Counted from the stretch's first letter, positions 1 through 6,282 are shown. The stretch: DNA of 8,368 nt from JBDKGH01 sp039798265 (GCA_039798265.1 JBDKGH010000004.1:1-8368); one strand, 5' to 3'. Notes: generated by a model from the letters alone, not told the origin. A program made the numbers and translations.

Positions 1-147
1 GGGGTAAAAGGGTAAAAGGATAAAAGGATAAAAGGGTAAAAGGATAAAAGGATAAAAGGGTAAAAGGATAAAAGGGTAAAATGATAAAATAGTAAAATCT
101 TAAAAGGATAAAATAGTAGATGGTAAAATAATAAGAGGATAAAATCT
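1..147. repeat. Octamer tandem repeat (TAAAAGGR)n, cut by window edge
   Basis: About 18 units of an 8-bp repeat run from position 5 to 147. The first nine (5-76) match TAAAAGGG or TAAAAGGA exactly; later ones drift to forms such as TAAAATAG and TAAAATCT, and the unit at 117-123 has lost a base. The G/A choice at the eighth position is partly periodic (G-A-A, G-A-A, G-A-G), suggesting growth by a 24-bp triplet unit. The plus strand has a TAA in every unit, so it is closed in all frames; the minus strand is open, but nothing suggests it is coding. The array probably continues left of the window. No function can be assigned. Confidence 0.9.
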
Positions 148-163
148 ATGAATCGTATTCATA
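147..163. repeat. 17-bp inverted repeat next to the octamer array
   Basis: Perfect 7-3-7 inverted repeat, TATGAAT-CGT-ATTCATA. It lies about 94 bp beyond the stop of the minus-strand lipoprotein gene, at the right edge of the octamer array. It could be a weak AT-rich hairpin at the end of that transcript or a protein-binding palindrome. The rest of 164-256 shows no gene, no strong terminator and no recognised motif. Confidence 0.45.
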
Positions 164-256
164 CAAAACATAAAATCCCTATTTCTCCTTTTACATGAAG
201 TGGCTAGCGTGGTATCGTGTATAAACGCTTTCAACAATGGAGCTGATTCAACTCAT

Positions 257-1150
257 TTAATCTACGAGTCCCACCACAATTAAATTGGGTTCTCCACCGT
301 GCCCTTCATTGCTGATCACCAGCTTACCATTGGGAAGAAAAACAAGGCCTTCTGGCTTCGCATATAAATTTTCATCAAGGGCGATTACATCCACTACTTT
401 TCCTTGCCTATTCAGCTTAAGTAGCAAGCGATCAACCGCAGAAAGCATGAAGTAATATAAGCCATCGGGACTGATAGCGATACCCGAGGGCATCAGCTTA
501 AGGGCATGAAAACGCACTTTGCCATTTTTCTTTTCGGTGGATTCGAGCTCTATTCCTTTCTCTTGCATCACGGCTGCCACTTCATGCAGATCAAGCGTGA
601 GTATTGGAGTATCGAGCATTTTTTGTTGATCCACATGATAAGCAAATACAAATCGCTTATCCTTCAAATCCTTATTTCCCTTTACACGTCCTTTCGAAGC
701 GATGAGCAAACACCGACTCTGTGTATCGAAACAAAGGCCTTCATTATTTGAAATAGGAATATTGGTCACAATTGAATCAGTGGCTAATCTATTTCCATTG
801 ATAAAATTCGCTATTTTAAATAGCACCCCATCGCTGCGCAAAACATATAGATCATTATCCACTTTGGCAATCCCTTCAAAATCGCCATCGGCATAAAAAC
901 GCGTTTGCTCACTCACTCGCTCCGCACCAATACTATATTGGAAAACGATCCCGTGTTCATCTTGCACACAAGCGAGGTGAATAGAATCAAGTGCAGTAAT
1001 CCCTGAAATTTCATACAGTTCGGCCGGTAATTTTTGCACTGACTCAGGCGTATTATAGGAAAAAGAAGTGGTAGCCTCAGGGCGTTTGACGGAACAAGCG
1101 GAGACCAGAAGAAGAACAAATAACAAAATCGGGTTAAGCTGAGTTAGCAT
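257..1150 (-). CDS. SdiA-regulated-domain lipoprotein (predicted beta-propeller)
   Basis: This 297-residue protein begins with a lipoprotein signal peptide: hydrophobic residues 8-17, then a V-S-A-C lipobox with the lipidated Cys at 19. An ATG at 1150 is preferred over a TTG at 1174, because it places the signal peptide at the N-terminus; no clear Shine-Dalgarno sequence is seen. The mature part resembles the SdiA-regulated (YjiK-like) family: 'YEISGIT' near the start, repeated beta-rich segments with 'DFEGIA', 'NNEGLCFD' and 'PSGIAISPDG', and a C-terminal 'PEGLVFLPNGKLVISNEG'. Such repeats suggest a six-bladed propeller on the periplasmic or outer face of the envelope. The biochemical role of the family is not established, and the name refers to regulation of an enterobacterial homologue. 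The gene stands alone, downstream of the tRNA-Leu terminator and in the same direction. Family call is good, function unknown. Confidence 0.82.
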   Translation of the reverse strand: MLTQLNPILLFVLLLVSACSVKRPEATTSFSYNTPESVQKLPAELYEISGITALDSIHLACVQDEHGIVFQYSIGAERVSEQTRFYADGDFEGIAKVDNDLYVLRSDGVLFKIANFINGNRLATDSIVTNIPISNNEGLCFDTQSRCLLIASKGRVKGNKDLKDKRFVFAYHVDQQKMLDTPILTLDLHEVAAVMQEKGIELESTEKKNGKVRFHALKLMPSGIAISPDGLYYFMLSAVDRLLLKLNRQGKVVDVIALDENLYAKPEGLVFLPNGKLVISNEGHGGEPNLIVVGLVD

Positions 1151-1185
1151 AAAGCTCTGCGTTGAGAAGCACAAGATAGGCTAAC

Positions 1186-1198
1186 ATTCCAAAGGAAT
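1186..1198. promoter_or_regulatory. Small palindrome upstream of the lipoprotein gene
   Basis: ATTCC-AAA-GGAAT, a perfect 5-3-5 inverted repeat, lies 36 bp before the ATG at 1150, where an operator or promoter element could sit. No convincing TTG-N19-TANNTTTG promoter is visible in 1151-1240. At this length it may be chance. Confidence 0.2.
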
Positions 1199-1239
1199 AG
1201 CAAGGGCGACAGGTGTTTTCTGGGAATGAGTTTTGGGTC

Positions 1240-1282
1240 AAAAAAAAAAACCGGTCAATTCAACCGAAATTGAAATGACCGG
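1240..1282 (-). terminator. Rho-independent terminator of the tRNA-Leu transcript
   Basis: A 13-position stem (arms 1251-1263 and 1270-1282, one T-T mismatch, 6-nt loop) is followed on the minus strand by eleven consecutive T (complement of 1240-1250). It starts 6 nt after the tRNA-Leu discriminator base, so it sets the 3' end of the tRNA precursor and isolates the lipoprotein gene downstream. Confidence 0.93.
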
Positions 1283-1338
1283 CTTTGTACCCCGGGCGGG
1301 ACTTGAACCCGCACAGCCGTTACTGGCCACAGGATTTT

Positions 1339-2035
1339 CTTACCAACTACGTTTTTCAACGCTTCCGACGAATTCGGAATTTGTGGTCTGGACTTTCTCT
1401 TTACCATAGCTTTCGCTTTAGGTACTGCCTGTTAAGTCTCTACACCTTCCCTTTATTTTAAGGGCTTGGCTCGGGATTACCTGTCGACTAGTGTCGATCG
1501 GGCTTCCCCGAATTTAAGCAGTTCTACATTCCCAATTTCTCAGGATGCACTCAAATTCTTCTTTGATTTATTTTTTGACCTAAAAGTATCCGTTTGACTG
1601 TGACAATTTGGACATAATAGTCTCAAATTATTTAGATTGTGATTAGAACTATTTCCGTCAATATGATCCAATTCCAATGAAATGTCTTTTCCATTCCAAT
1701 CAGTAATTAGACAAACGTCACATTGATATTTGATAATTCCTTCTTTAAGCAACCTTCTTTTTAATTTATAAGATTGGAAAGATGGATAATTGCCAGAAAG
1801 TATTTCGCTTGTCTCTACTTTCTGAGGAATCCTCTTTTTTAATCACAATCCCGCTTGATTAGGAACATAACATCCAAATCTGATAGCGTACCTTTTGAAG
1901 GTATTAAAATGCAAGTCTAGCTTCGACGCGGCTATTGCCATTGTTTGACTTGATTTGCAAATTTCCTTAAAGAGTTTTTCATCAATCTGCTTCATTCCAA
2001 CTTCTCTTTTAGCTTCAATAAATCAAAGAACTTCT
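1339..2035 (-). ncRNA. Group I intron (IC3-like) in tRNA-Leu(UAA), 697 nt
   Basis: Self-splicing ribozyme core found by hand folding on the minus strand. P3 pairs 1517-1522 with 1424-1429. P4 pairs 1507-1512 with 1470-1475. A P5 extension hairpin lies around 1484-1498. The P6 extension pairs 1449-1453 with 1460-1464. P7 pairs 1434-1438 with 1391-1395. P8 runs from 1421-1423 to 1403-1405 and contains an AGC-GAAA-GCU hairpin. P9-region hairpins are 1363-1379 and 1350-1361, the latter with a GAAA loop. The last base is G (position 1339), as expected of omega-G. The core strings AUCCCGAGCCAAGCC and GGUAAAGAGA closely resemble the Anabaena tRNA-Leu intron as I remember it, and P7 differs by a paired change (GACUU/AAGUC against GACUC/GAGUC). 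An HNH reading frame fills the space between P1 and P3. P1 is uncertain; the best internal guide is GAG at 2004-2006, matching exon CUU with a U-G pair at the splice site. Confidence 0.92.
1540..1995 (-). pseudogene. Intron-encoded HNH homing endonuclease, broken by an in-frame TGA
   Basis: A single frame runs from ATG at 1995 to TGA at 1540-1542, 151 codons with one internal TGA at codon 51 (1843-1845). The N-terminal part (codons 1-50) contains 'AIAASKLDLHFNTFKRYA', a helix-turn-helix-like DNA-binding segment. The C-terminal part is an HNH nuclease with zinc cysteines C92/C95 and C128/C131, the 'ELDHIDGN' motif (D110, H111), and 'NNLRLLCPNCHSQT'. Both parts fit one family of HNH endonucleases of about 150-170 residues found in phages and introns, so the stop falls inside one gene rather than between two. 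TGA ends other genes here (waaA), so it is a true stop. No ATG follows it; only a TTG at 1752 could restart the HNH part. The enzyme would have cut intronless tRNA-Leu alleles to drive homing. It is probably a recent loss, as only one codon is damaged. Confidence 0.88.
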
Positions 2036-2074
2036 AAGTCCTGCGTGTCTACCGATTCCACCACCAGGGCATCA

Positions 2075-2089
2075 TCGCTTTCACAGCGA
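2075..2089 (-). other. Small hairpin in the tRNA-Leu 5' leader
   Basis: TCGCT and AGCGA form a 5-bp stem around a 5-nt loop, between the terminator T-tract and the first base of tRNA-Leu at 2070. It may be a processing or protection element of the precursor, but it is short. Confidence 0.35.
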
Positions 2090-2123
2090 AAAAAAAATCC
2101 CGACCTTCAATCAGATCGGGATT
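2089..2123 (-). terminator. Rho-independent terminator between tRNA-Gly and tRNA-Leu
   Basis: An 8-bp perfect stem (arms 2096-2103 and 2116-2123, 12-nt loop) is followed on the minus strand by nine T. It begins 2 nt after the encoded CCA of tRNA-Gly. By structure it is a good terminator, yet it stands only 18 nt before the tRNA-Leu gene, which has no evident promoter of its own. It may act partially. Confidence 0.8.
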
Positions 2124-2125
2124 CT

Positions 2126-2201
2126 TGGAGCGAGAGACGAGACTCGAACTCGCGACCCTAACCTTGGCAAGGTTATGCTCTACCAACTGAGCTACTCTCG
2201 C
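2126..2201 (-). tRNA. trnG(GCC): tRNA-Gly(GCC)
   Basis: A complete cloverleaf of 76 nt including an encoded CCA. The acceptor stem GCGAGAG/CTCTCGC is perfect, the D arm GCTC...GAGC is standard, and the anticodon stem TAACC/GGTTA encloses the loop TTGCCAA, giving anticodon GCC. The T arm is GCGAG-TTCGAGT-CTCGT with one G-U pair. The discriminator is T73, usual for bacterial glycine tRNAs. It reads GGC and GGU codons. An exact Bacteroidota promoter lies upstream at 2226-2255, and waaA ends 74 bp upstream on the same strand. Confidence 0.97.
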
Positions 2202-2225
2202 ATGTCTAAAGAACTTTTGGGACGG

Positions 2226-2255
2226 CAAATGTATACCAACTTTTCAAAAAATCAA
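2226..2255 (-). promoter_or_regulatory. Bacteroidota promoter of the tRNA-Gly/tRNA-Leu unit
   Basis: On the minus strand TTG (2253-2255), exactly 19 bases, then TACATTTG (2226-2233). This matches the Bacteroidota sigma-70-type consensus TTG-N19-TANNTTTG at every specified base and with the standard spacing. Transcription would start around 2218-2222, about 20 nt before the tRNA-Gly 5' end, leaving a short leader for RNase P. Confidence 0.8.
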
Positions 2256-2275
2256 GTGCTTTTTGCAAAAAAATT

Positions 2276-3517
2276 TCATGTCCTATGTTTCAACCTCGTT
2301 TTGAGGAAATTAAGGATGTGATTTTTGGCACCCTGGCCTGATCTTACGAAGTCTTTTGCCGCCTTGGAGGCTTCTTGCCTCACTTCTTCGCCGTTGAGCA
2401 GTTTTTGAACGATCAACTTAAACTCCTCGAAGCTTTGAGCACTAAATGCCGCCCCTACCCTTACTAAGCCTATTGCCTCATCGAACTTTTGATAGTTCGG
2501 GCCAAATACCAAGGGTTGCCCATACACGGCCGCCTCTAGAGTGTTGTGTATCCCCTTTCCAAAGCCTCCTCCAATGATTGTGAGTGACGAATATTGGTAA
2601 ATACGGGAAAGCATACCCACGTTGTCTACTATAAGGATATCACCATTTAACACCTCGCCTGCCTGCAACTGTGAATACAACATGGCCCGCTTTGGCCACC
2701 TCGCCTTCAAAGAGTCAATCCGATGGCTATTGATCTCATGCGGTGCCACTATCCAACACCACTGTTCAGTTTTGTCCTGTATGATCGCCTCTTCGGCAGG
2801 ATAAGAAGAACCGATCACCACCACTTTTCTCCCAGCAACGAATTTTTCTACTAAATCAATTGCTTCCGCCTTATCAGAAATTTCAACCACTCGATCAAAA
2901 CGGGTATCTCCCGCCACTGTAAAGTTGTGAATGTCTATACCGCGAAGTAAATCGGCCGATTGTTGATTCTGAATAAAAAAGTGATCCACACACTGTAGTA
3001 CTTTTTTCCAAAAGCCATTATTGCTGTTGAAGAAGCGTTGCCCCGGGCGAAAAATGGCCGAGACCATTATAATCGGAATCTCTTTCCTTTTTAACTCAAA
3101 GAAAAAATTCGCCCAGTACTCGTATTTTACCCAAATAGCTGCTTCCGGTTGAAGTATTTCTACCCAACGCTGAGCGTGATTCGGGGTATCCAAAGGCAAG
3201 TAAAAAACACCGTCGGCCAAAGGGTAATCTTTTCGAATTTCATAACCCGATGGGGAGAAAAACGTGAGTAGGATTTTGTATTGAGGATATTGCTCTTTTA
3301 AACCTTCAATAATTGGACGTCCTTGCTCAAACTCGCCCAGCGAGGCTGCATGCACCCAAAGCAACGGACCTTGATGCTGACTTCGCCATGATTGCAATCG
3401 GAGAAAAAGATCTTTTCTGCCCACAACACTTTGAGCAGCTTTTCGATGAAATGGACGAATAATTTTGAGTAGCAGTCCATACGCTCTAATGCCCGCTGTG
3501 TACAAAGCATTATTCAT
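2276..3517 (-). CDS. waaA: 3-deoxy-D-manno-octulosonic acid (Kdo) transferase
   Basis: WaaA (KdtA), a GT30 glycosyltransferase that moves Kdo from CMP-Kdo onto the lipid A precursor at the cytoplasmic face of the inner membrane, starting the LPS inner core. At 413 residues the length is typical. A hydrophobic N-terminal stretch (about 5-21) fits the usual membrane anchor. The N-terminal domain has 'WVHAASLGEFEQG' (54-66) with the family's catalytic Glu at 62, and the domain link has 'AGDTRFDRV' (202-210). The C-terminal domain shows 'APHE' (258-261), 'GGGFGKGIHNTLEAA' (316-330) and 'FGPNYQKFDEA' (338-348), the nucleotide-sugar-binding signature. Its ATG is only 3 nt after the upstream gene's stop, so it is surely co-transcribed with it. 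No terminator follows; the transcript may read into the tRNA genes. Number of Kdo residues added cannot be told. Confidence 0.97.
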   Translation of the reverse strand: MNNALYTAGIRAYGLLLKIIRPFHRKAAQSVVGRKDLFLRLQSWRSQHQGPLLWVHAASLGEFEQGRPIIEGLKEQYPQYKILLTFFSPSGYEIRKDYPLADGVFYLPLDTPNHAQRWVEILQPEAAIWVKYEYWANFFFELKRKEIPIIMVSAIFRPGQRFFNSNNGFWKKVLQCVDHFFIQNQQSADLLRGIDIHNFTVAGDTRFDRVVEISDKAEAIDLVEKFVAGRKVVVIGSSYPAEEAIIQDKTEQWCWIVAPHEINSHRIDSLKARWPKRAMLYSQLQAGEVLNGDILIVDNVGMLSRIYQYSSLTIIGGGFGKGIHNTLEAAVYGQPLVFGPNYQKFDEAIGLVRVGAAFSAQSFEEFKLIVQKLLNGEEVRQEASKAAKDFVRSGQGAKNHILNFLKTRLKHRT

Positions 3518-3520
3518 TTC

Positions 3521-4276
3521 TTAATTGAAATAGAATTTGTCCGGATCGCGGCGGTAAAGGTGAAGCACCCATCCTCCTCGAATACCGTAGAGCATGTCGA
3601 AACGCGGAATGCCCTTATCAGAAATTTGGGTATCGAAATTAATATCTCGGCGTCCTTCTGTCCAAGCTTGATACCCTTCGATACCGATGTAAAAATTAAT
3701 CATCCGGTTATTACTCATGTGCGAATAACCAATAAACTGATGCACCGTGAGTCCGTTGCACAAGCGGTCATAGCCCTTCAAGTACTCACCTTCTAGGAAC
3801 ATCATTTCGTTGCGCTGGTGCTCTACACGAATTTTATGTTGGAGCAATCCTACGCCACCTTTCAATAAAATTCCGCTGTTGGGATTAGGCCCAATAATAT
3901 CCCAGAGATAACCTCCGTCGAGTGTAACGGTAAATCCCCGCTGCTGAATGGCCATTTCGGCAATCATTCCTTGCTCGTCGAGTATTTCATTGTTGTCCGT
4001 GATCAAATTAGACAGCAAACCCGGTTGATTCACCGAAGTGCCAAAGATGTAGTTGCCTTGCACACCGTAATACCAATTTTTTCTAGTCTTGATGTGAAAG
4101 CCAATACCAACGCTATTATTATCTCCAAATCGATCAGCAAGATCACCAGCAGGTGTTTGACGACCAAAGCTGATGGACACATGCGGGTCAAAAAGCGAGG
4201 AATCCCTCACTTGAAACTGTGCACGTGCGGTCAATGAAAAAAGCGCGAGTGATAATACAAGAGTTAAAAAACGCAT
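3521..4276 (-). CDS. Secreted, predicted outer-membrane beta-barrel protein
   Basis: A 251-residue protein with a Sec signal peptide 'MRFLTLVLSLALFSLTARA' followed by Q-F; cleavage is likely after A19. The ATG at 4276 is chosen because it starts this signal peptide; the open frame reaches further upstream, into the response-regulator gene, without sense. The mature part has alternating aromatic/polar strands with many Gly and Tyr ('VSISFGRQTPAGDL', 'NWYYGVQGNYIFG', 'GFTVTLDGGYLWD', 'NFYIGIEGYQAW', 'MLYGIRGGWVLHLY') and ends in aromatic residues (F-Y-F-N). This fits a small 8- to 12-stranded outer-membrane barrel, but I do not recognise a named family. It sits 19 nt after the response regulator and 3 nt before waaA, which suggests a link to the outer membrane or LPS. 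Confidence 0.75.
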   Translation of the reverse strand: MRFLTLVLSLALFSLTARAQFQVRDSSLFDPHVSISFGRQTPAGDLADRFGDNNSVGIGFHIKTRKNWYYGVQGNYIFGTSVNQPGLLSNLITDNNEILDEQGMIAEMAIQQRGFTVTLDGGYLWDIIGPNPNSGILLKGGVGLLQHKIRVEHQRNEMMFLEGEYLKGYDRLCNGLTVHQFIGYSHMSNNRMINFYIGIEGYQAWTEGRRDINFDTQISDKGIPRFDMLYGIRGGWVLHLYRRDPDKFYFN

Positions 4277-4295
4277 GTGGTAAAAGTAAGCAATC

Positions 4296-5006
4296 TTATT
4301 TGGAGTTGACTTCCAATCGGAATCCGACACCATGAACATTTGAAATAGCGATGCGCGGATCGGCCGATAAGTATTTGCGCAGCTTGGTGATAAACACATC
4401 CATACTGCGGCCTACAAAGTAGCTATCGTCGCCCCAGATCATGTTAGCCAAAATTTCTCGTTCGATCACTTGCCCACTTCTTTCACTGAGGAGTTTGAGT
4501 AGTTCGGCCTCCTTCTTGGTGAGTTTTTTACGATCCCCCGAACTATGAATCAGTTCGTAATTTGGATAATCAAAAGCAAAATCACCGATTTCAAATTTCC
4601 CTTTTTCTTTTTCTTCCTTTTTGAATTGAGGATTGCGTTTTAAAATGGCTTTAATGCGCAAAACCAGCTCCTCAGAGCTGAACGGCTTCGTAATGTAATC
4701 ATCGGCTCCTATGGTGAATCCGCGTACTTTATCTTCGGCCATACCTTTAGCCGTAAGAAAAACGATGGGAATATTCTGATTGATTTTCCGAATATCCTCT
4801 GCGAGACTAAAACCATCCTTTTTGGGCATCATCACGTCCAACAAGCACAAATCATAGGTTTCTTTATTGAACTGCATGAGTCCTTCTTTCCCATCTTTTG
4901 ACAAATGAACCTTATAGCCTTGATCTCTCAGTGTATCCTGAATAACGAAACCAAGATTCATGTCATCCTCTACAAGAAGGATCCGTGGTTGATTATTATT
5001 TTCCAT
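4296..5006 (-). CDS. OmpR/PhoB-family response regulator
   Basis: A 236-residue two-domain transcription factor. The receiver domain (about 8-122) has the acidic pair D14/D15, phospho-accepting D57 in 'CLLDVMMPKKDG', T85 and K107 in 'GADDYITKPF'. The DNA-binding winged helix (about 140-233) has 'LTKKEAELLKLL', 'ILANMIWGDDSYFVGRSMDVFITKLRKYL' split around the recognition helix, and the closing 'ISNVHGVGFRLE'. All key residues are present, so it should be a functional phosphorylation-controlled regulator. Its ATG overlaps the end of the kinase gene by 11 bp, which implies translational coupling and a cognate pair. Targets are unknown; the envelope gene and waaA that follow in the same row are candidates, as is its own promoter near the 6322-6338 palindrome. 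Confidence 0.96.
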   Translation of the reverse strand: MENNNQPRILLVEDDMNLGFVIQDTLRDQGYKVHLSKDGKEGLMQFNKETYDLCLLDVMMPKKDGFSLAEDIRKINQNIPIVFLTAKGMAEDKVRGFTIGADDYITKPFSSEELVLRIKAILKRNPQFKKEEKEKGKFEIGDFAFDYPNYELIHSSGDRKKLTKKEAELLKLLSERSGQVIEREILANMIWGDDSYFVGRSMDVFITKLRKYLSADPRIAISNVHGVGFRLEVNSK

Positions 5007-6282
5007 TATCAGTAGTAGCGTTTAAGGTGAGTGTGAAGGTACTTCCTTCTCCCAATTTACTTTCAGCGGTGATCTGTCCTTTGTGTGCTTTCACCATTGT
5101 TTTTACATAAAACAATCCTAGACCAAAACCTTTTACGTTGTGCACATCGCCGGTGTGTACTCGATAAAACTTATCGAAGATCATTTTCAAGTCGCGCGGT
5201 GCGATACCTATTCCATTATCTGAAATACTGACCACAAGTTTGTCGTTTTCGTTGCTTGTTTTAACCACAATATGTGGAGGTCGCTCGGTGTATTTCATGG
5301 CATTATCGATGAGGTTATAAATCACATTGGTGATGTGTACCTTATCAGCTTTTAGCCAGTGTTTTGTAGCATTGAGATGCGTGGACAACAATCCGTCATT
5401 TTCTTCTACTTTCACCCGAAATGTGCGCGATGCCGAATCGATTACTTCATGGAGATCAAAATACTCCATCTTCAGGTTCATTTTTCGAGGATTGAGTGCC
5501 GCAATCTGAAGCACCTTTTCCACTTGACTTTTCAGGCGATCATTTTCATTTTTGATGATGCCCGCATACCGCAACATTCGCTCTGGGTTAGCAATCACTT
5601 CTGGTCGTTCGAGCGCATCTGCAGAAAGTCCGATGGTAGAAATAGGTGTTTTCAGCTCATGGGTCATGTTGTTGATGAAATCTGTTTTGACTTCCGATAA
5701 TTTTTTCTGTTTCACAACCACAAAAATGGTGTAGGCAAAAAAGAGAAAAATCAAAAATATCACCCCACTGGAATACATCCAGAAGTCCAGTTGTTTTGCG
5801 ATGATAACCGTTTTATTGGGAAATAGAACCCCGAAATAATGACCATCCGGTTCGAATCCGCTGAGGTATTGAATTTTTTCAGAAGCACCTGATTTGTCGG
5901 GACTGCTAAAGCTCATTTTTCCGCTGTACACCAAAGCACCGTCGAAGCAATCGTAGATACCGTATTCAAAGTCCTCTTTTAAATTAAGATCCTCAAACTC
6001 TTCACGCAAAAGAGTTTCGAGCAAATAAGGCTCAGGCGTATCATTGATATTGGCGACAAAGAAATCAGGGCCTTTTTGAATAACTGGTTCCGTAATGGCT
6101 TTATCATCGTTCATCACGAGTATCTTTTCTACCACAGCCGTAAGAGCAATAACAACTCGATCATTGAACTGTTTTTCTTGAATTTTGAAGGCATTTCGCA
6201 CCCAAAACACTTGACCCGCTATCACTATACCTAGTGAAATAACGGCCAAGAGGATGATGATAACGATGGACTGTCTGCTCAT
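4996..6282 (-). CDS. Membrane sensor histidine kinase
   Basis: A 428-residue sensor kinase partnered with the overlapping response regulator. TM1 spans about 5-27, a periplasmic sensor region of about 140 residues follows (28-166, no recognised domain), and TM2 spans about 168-190. The HisKA dimerisation domain carries H208 in 'NNMTHELKTPIST'. The HATPase domain has the N box 'NLIDNAMKY' (323-331), G1 box 'SDNGIGIAP' (354-362), F box 'FDKFYRVH' (369-376) and G2 box 'GFGLGLFYVK' (385-394). There is no HAMP or PAS domain; TM2 joins HisKA by a short linker, common in Bacteroidota kinases. The signal is unknown. The gene leads the minus-strand row and is divergent from fabD; start ATG at 6282 is the only one placing TM1 correctly. 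Confidence 0.96.
   Translation of the reverse strand: MSRQSIVIIILLAVISLGIVIAGQVFWVRNAFKIQEKQFNDRVVIALTAVVEKILVMNDDKAITEPVIQKGPDFFVANINDTPEPYLLETLLREEFEDLNLKEDFEYGIYDCFDGALVYSGKMSFSSPDKSGASEKIQYLSGFEPDGHYFGVLFPNKTVIIAKQLDFWMYSSGVIFLIFLFFAYTIFVVVKQKKLSEVKTDFINNMTHELKTPISTIGLSADALERPEVIANPERMLRYAGIIKNENDRLKSQVEKVLQIAALNPRKMNLKMEYFDLHEVIDSASRTFRVKVEENDGLLSTHLNATKHWLKADKVHITNVIYNLIDNAMKYTERPPHIVVKTSNENDKLVVSISDNGIGIAPRDLKMIFDKFYRVHTGDVHNVKGFGLGLFYVKTMVKAHKGQITAESKLGEGSTFTLTLNATTDNGK

Larger units (their letters stand above)
1288..2070 (-). tRNA. trnL(UAA): tRNA-Leu(UAA), split by a group I intron
   Basis: 5' exon is 2036-2070 (35 nt) and 3' exon 1288-1338 (51 nt), both minus; the mature tRNA is 86 nt before CCA addition. 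The acceptor strands GCCCTGG and CCGGGGT pair fully, with G-U at positions 1-72 and 5-68; the discriminator is A73. The anticodon stem CAGGA/TCCTG is perfect. The loop joins as CTT plus AAAA, giving anticodon UAA, with the break between U34 and A35, the site known from cyanobacterial and plastid tRNA-Leu(UAA) introns. A class II variable arm with a GCC/GGC stem and a T arm GCGGG-TTCAAGT-CCCGC confirm leucine identity. CCA is not encoded, unlike the neighbouring tRNA-Gly. It decodes UUA and, by wobble, UUG. A tRNA search without an intron model could miss it or report only the 3' half. Confidence 0.95.

Noticed and set aside
506..896. Plus-strand open frames of 64-81 codons
   Set aside because: They are antisense to the lipoprotein gene and have no recognisable protein character.
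1339..1540. HEARO/omega-RNA of an IscB-like system, suggested by structured RNA beside an HNH gene
   Set aside because: The RNA folds as a group I intron core with P7 and a terminal G and lies precisely between tRNA exons. The HNH protein is small and lacks the RuvC parts of IscB.
1843..1845. TGA as a recoded sense codon
   Set aside because: Other genes here end at TGA, no selenocysteine-type context was seen, and the interrupted protein is a mobile-element gene prone to decay.
1528..2003. Imperfect direct repeats flanking the HNH gene (TTGGAATG and TTGGGAATG, minus strand)
   Set aside because: They could mark insertion of the HNH gene, but the match is only about 8 bases with a gap and is not beyond chance.
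1955..2161. Plus-strand open frame of 68 codons
   Set aside because: It crosses the intron start, the 5' tRNA-Leu exon, the terminator and part of tRNA-Gly on the opposite strand. It reads 'SERRDSNSRP', the usual antisense translation of tRNA sequence.
4277..4399. Longer N-terminus for the barrel protein
   Set aside because: The 41 extra codons overlap the response-regulator gene in another frame and would bury the signal peptide; the ATG at 4276 is the sensible start.
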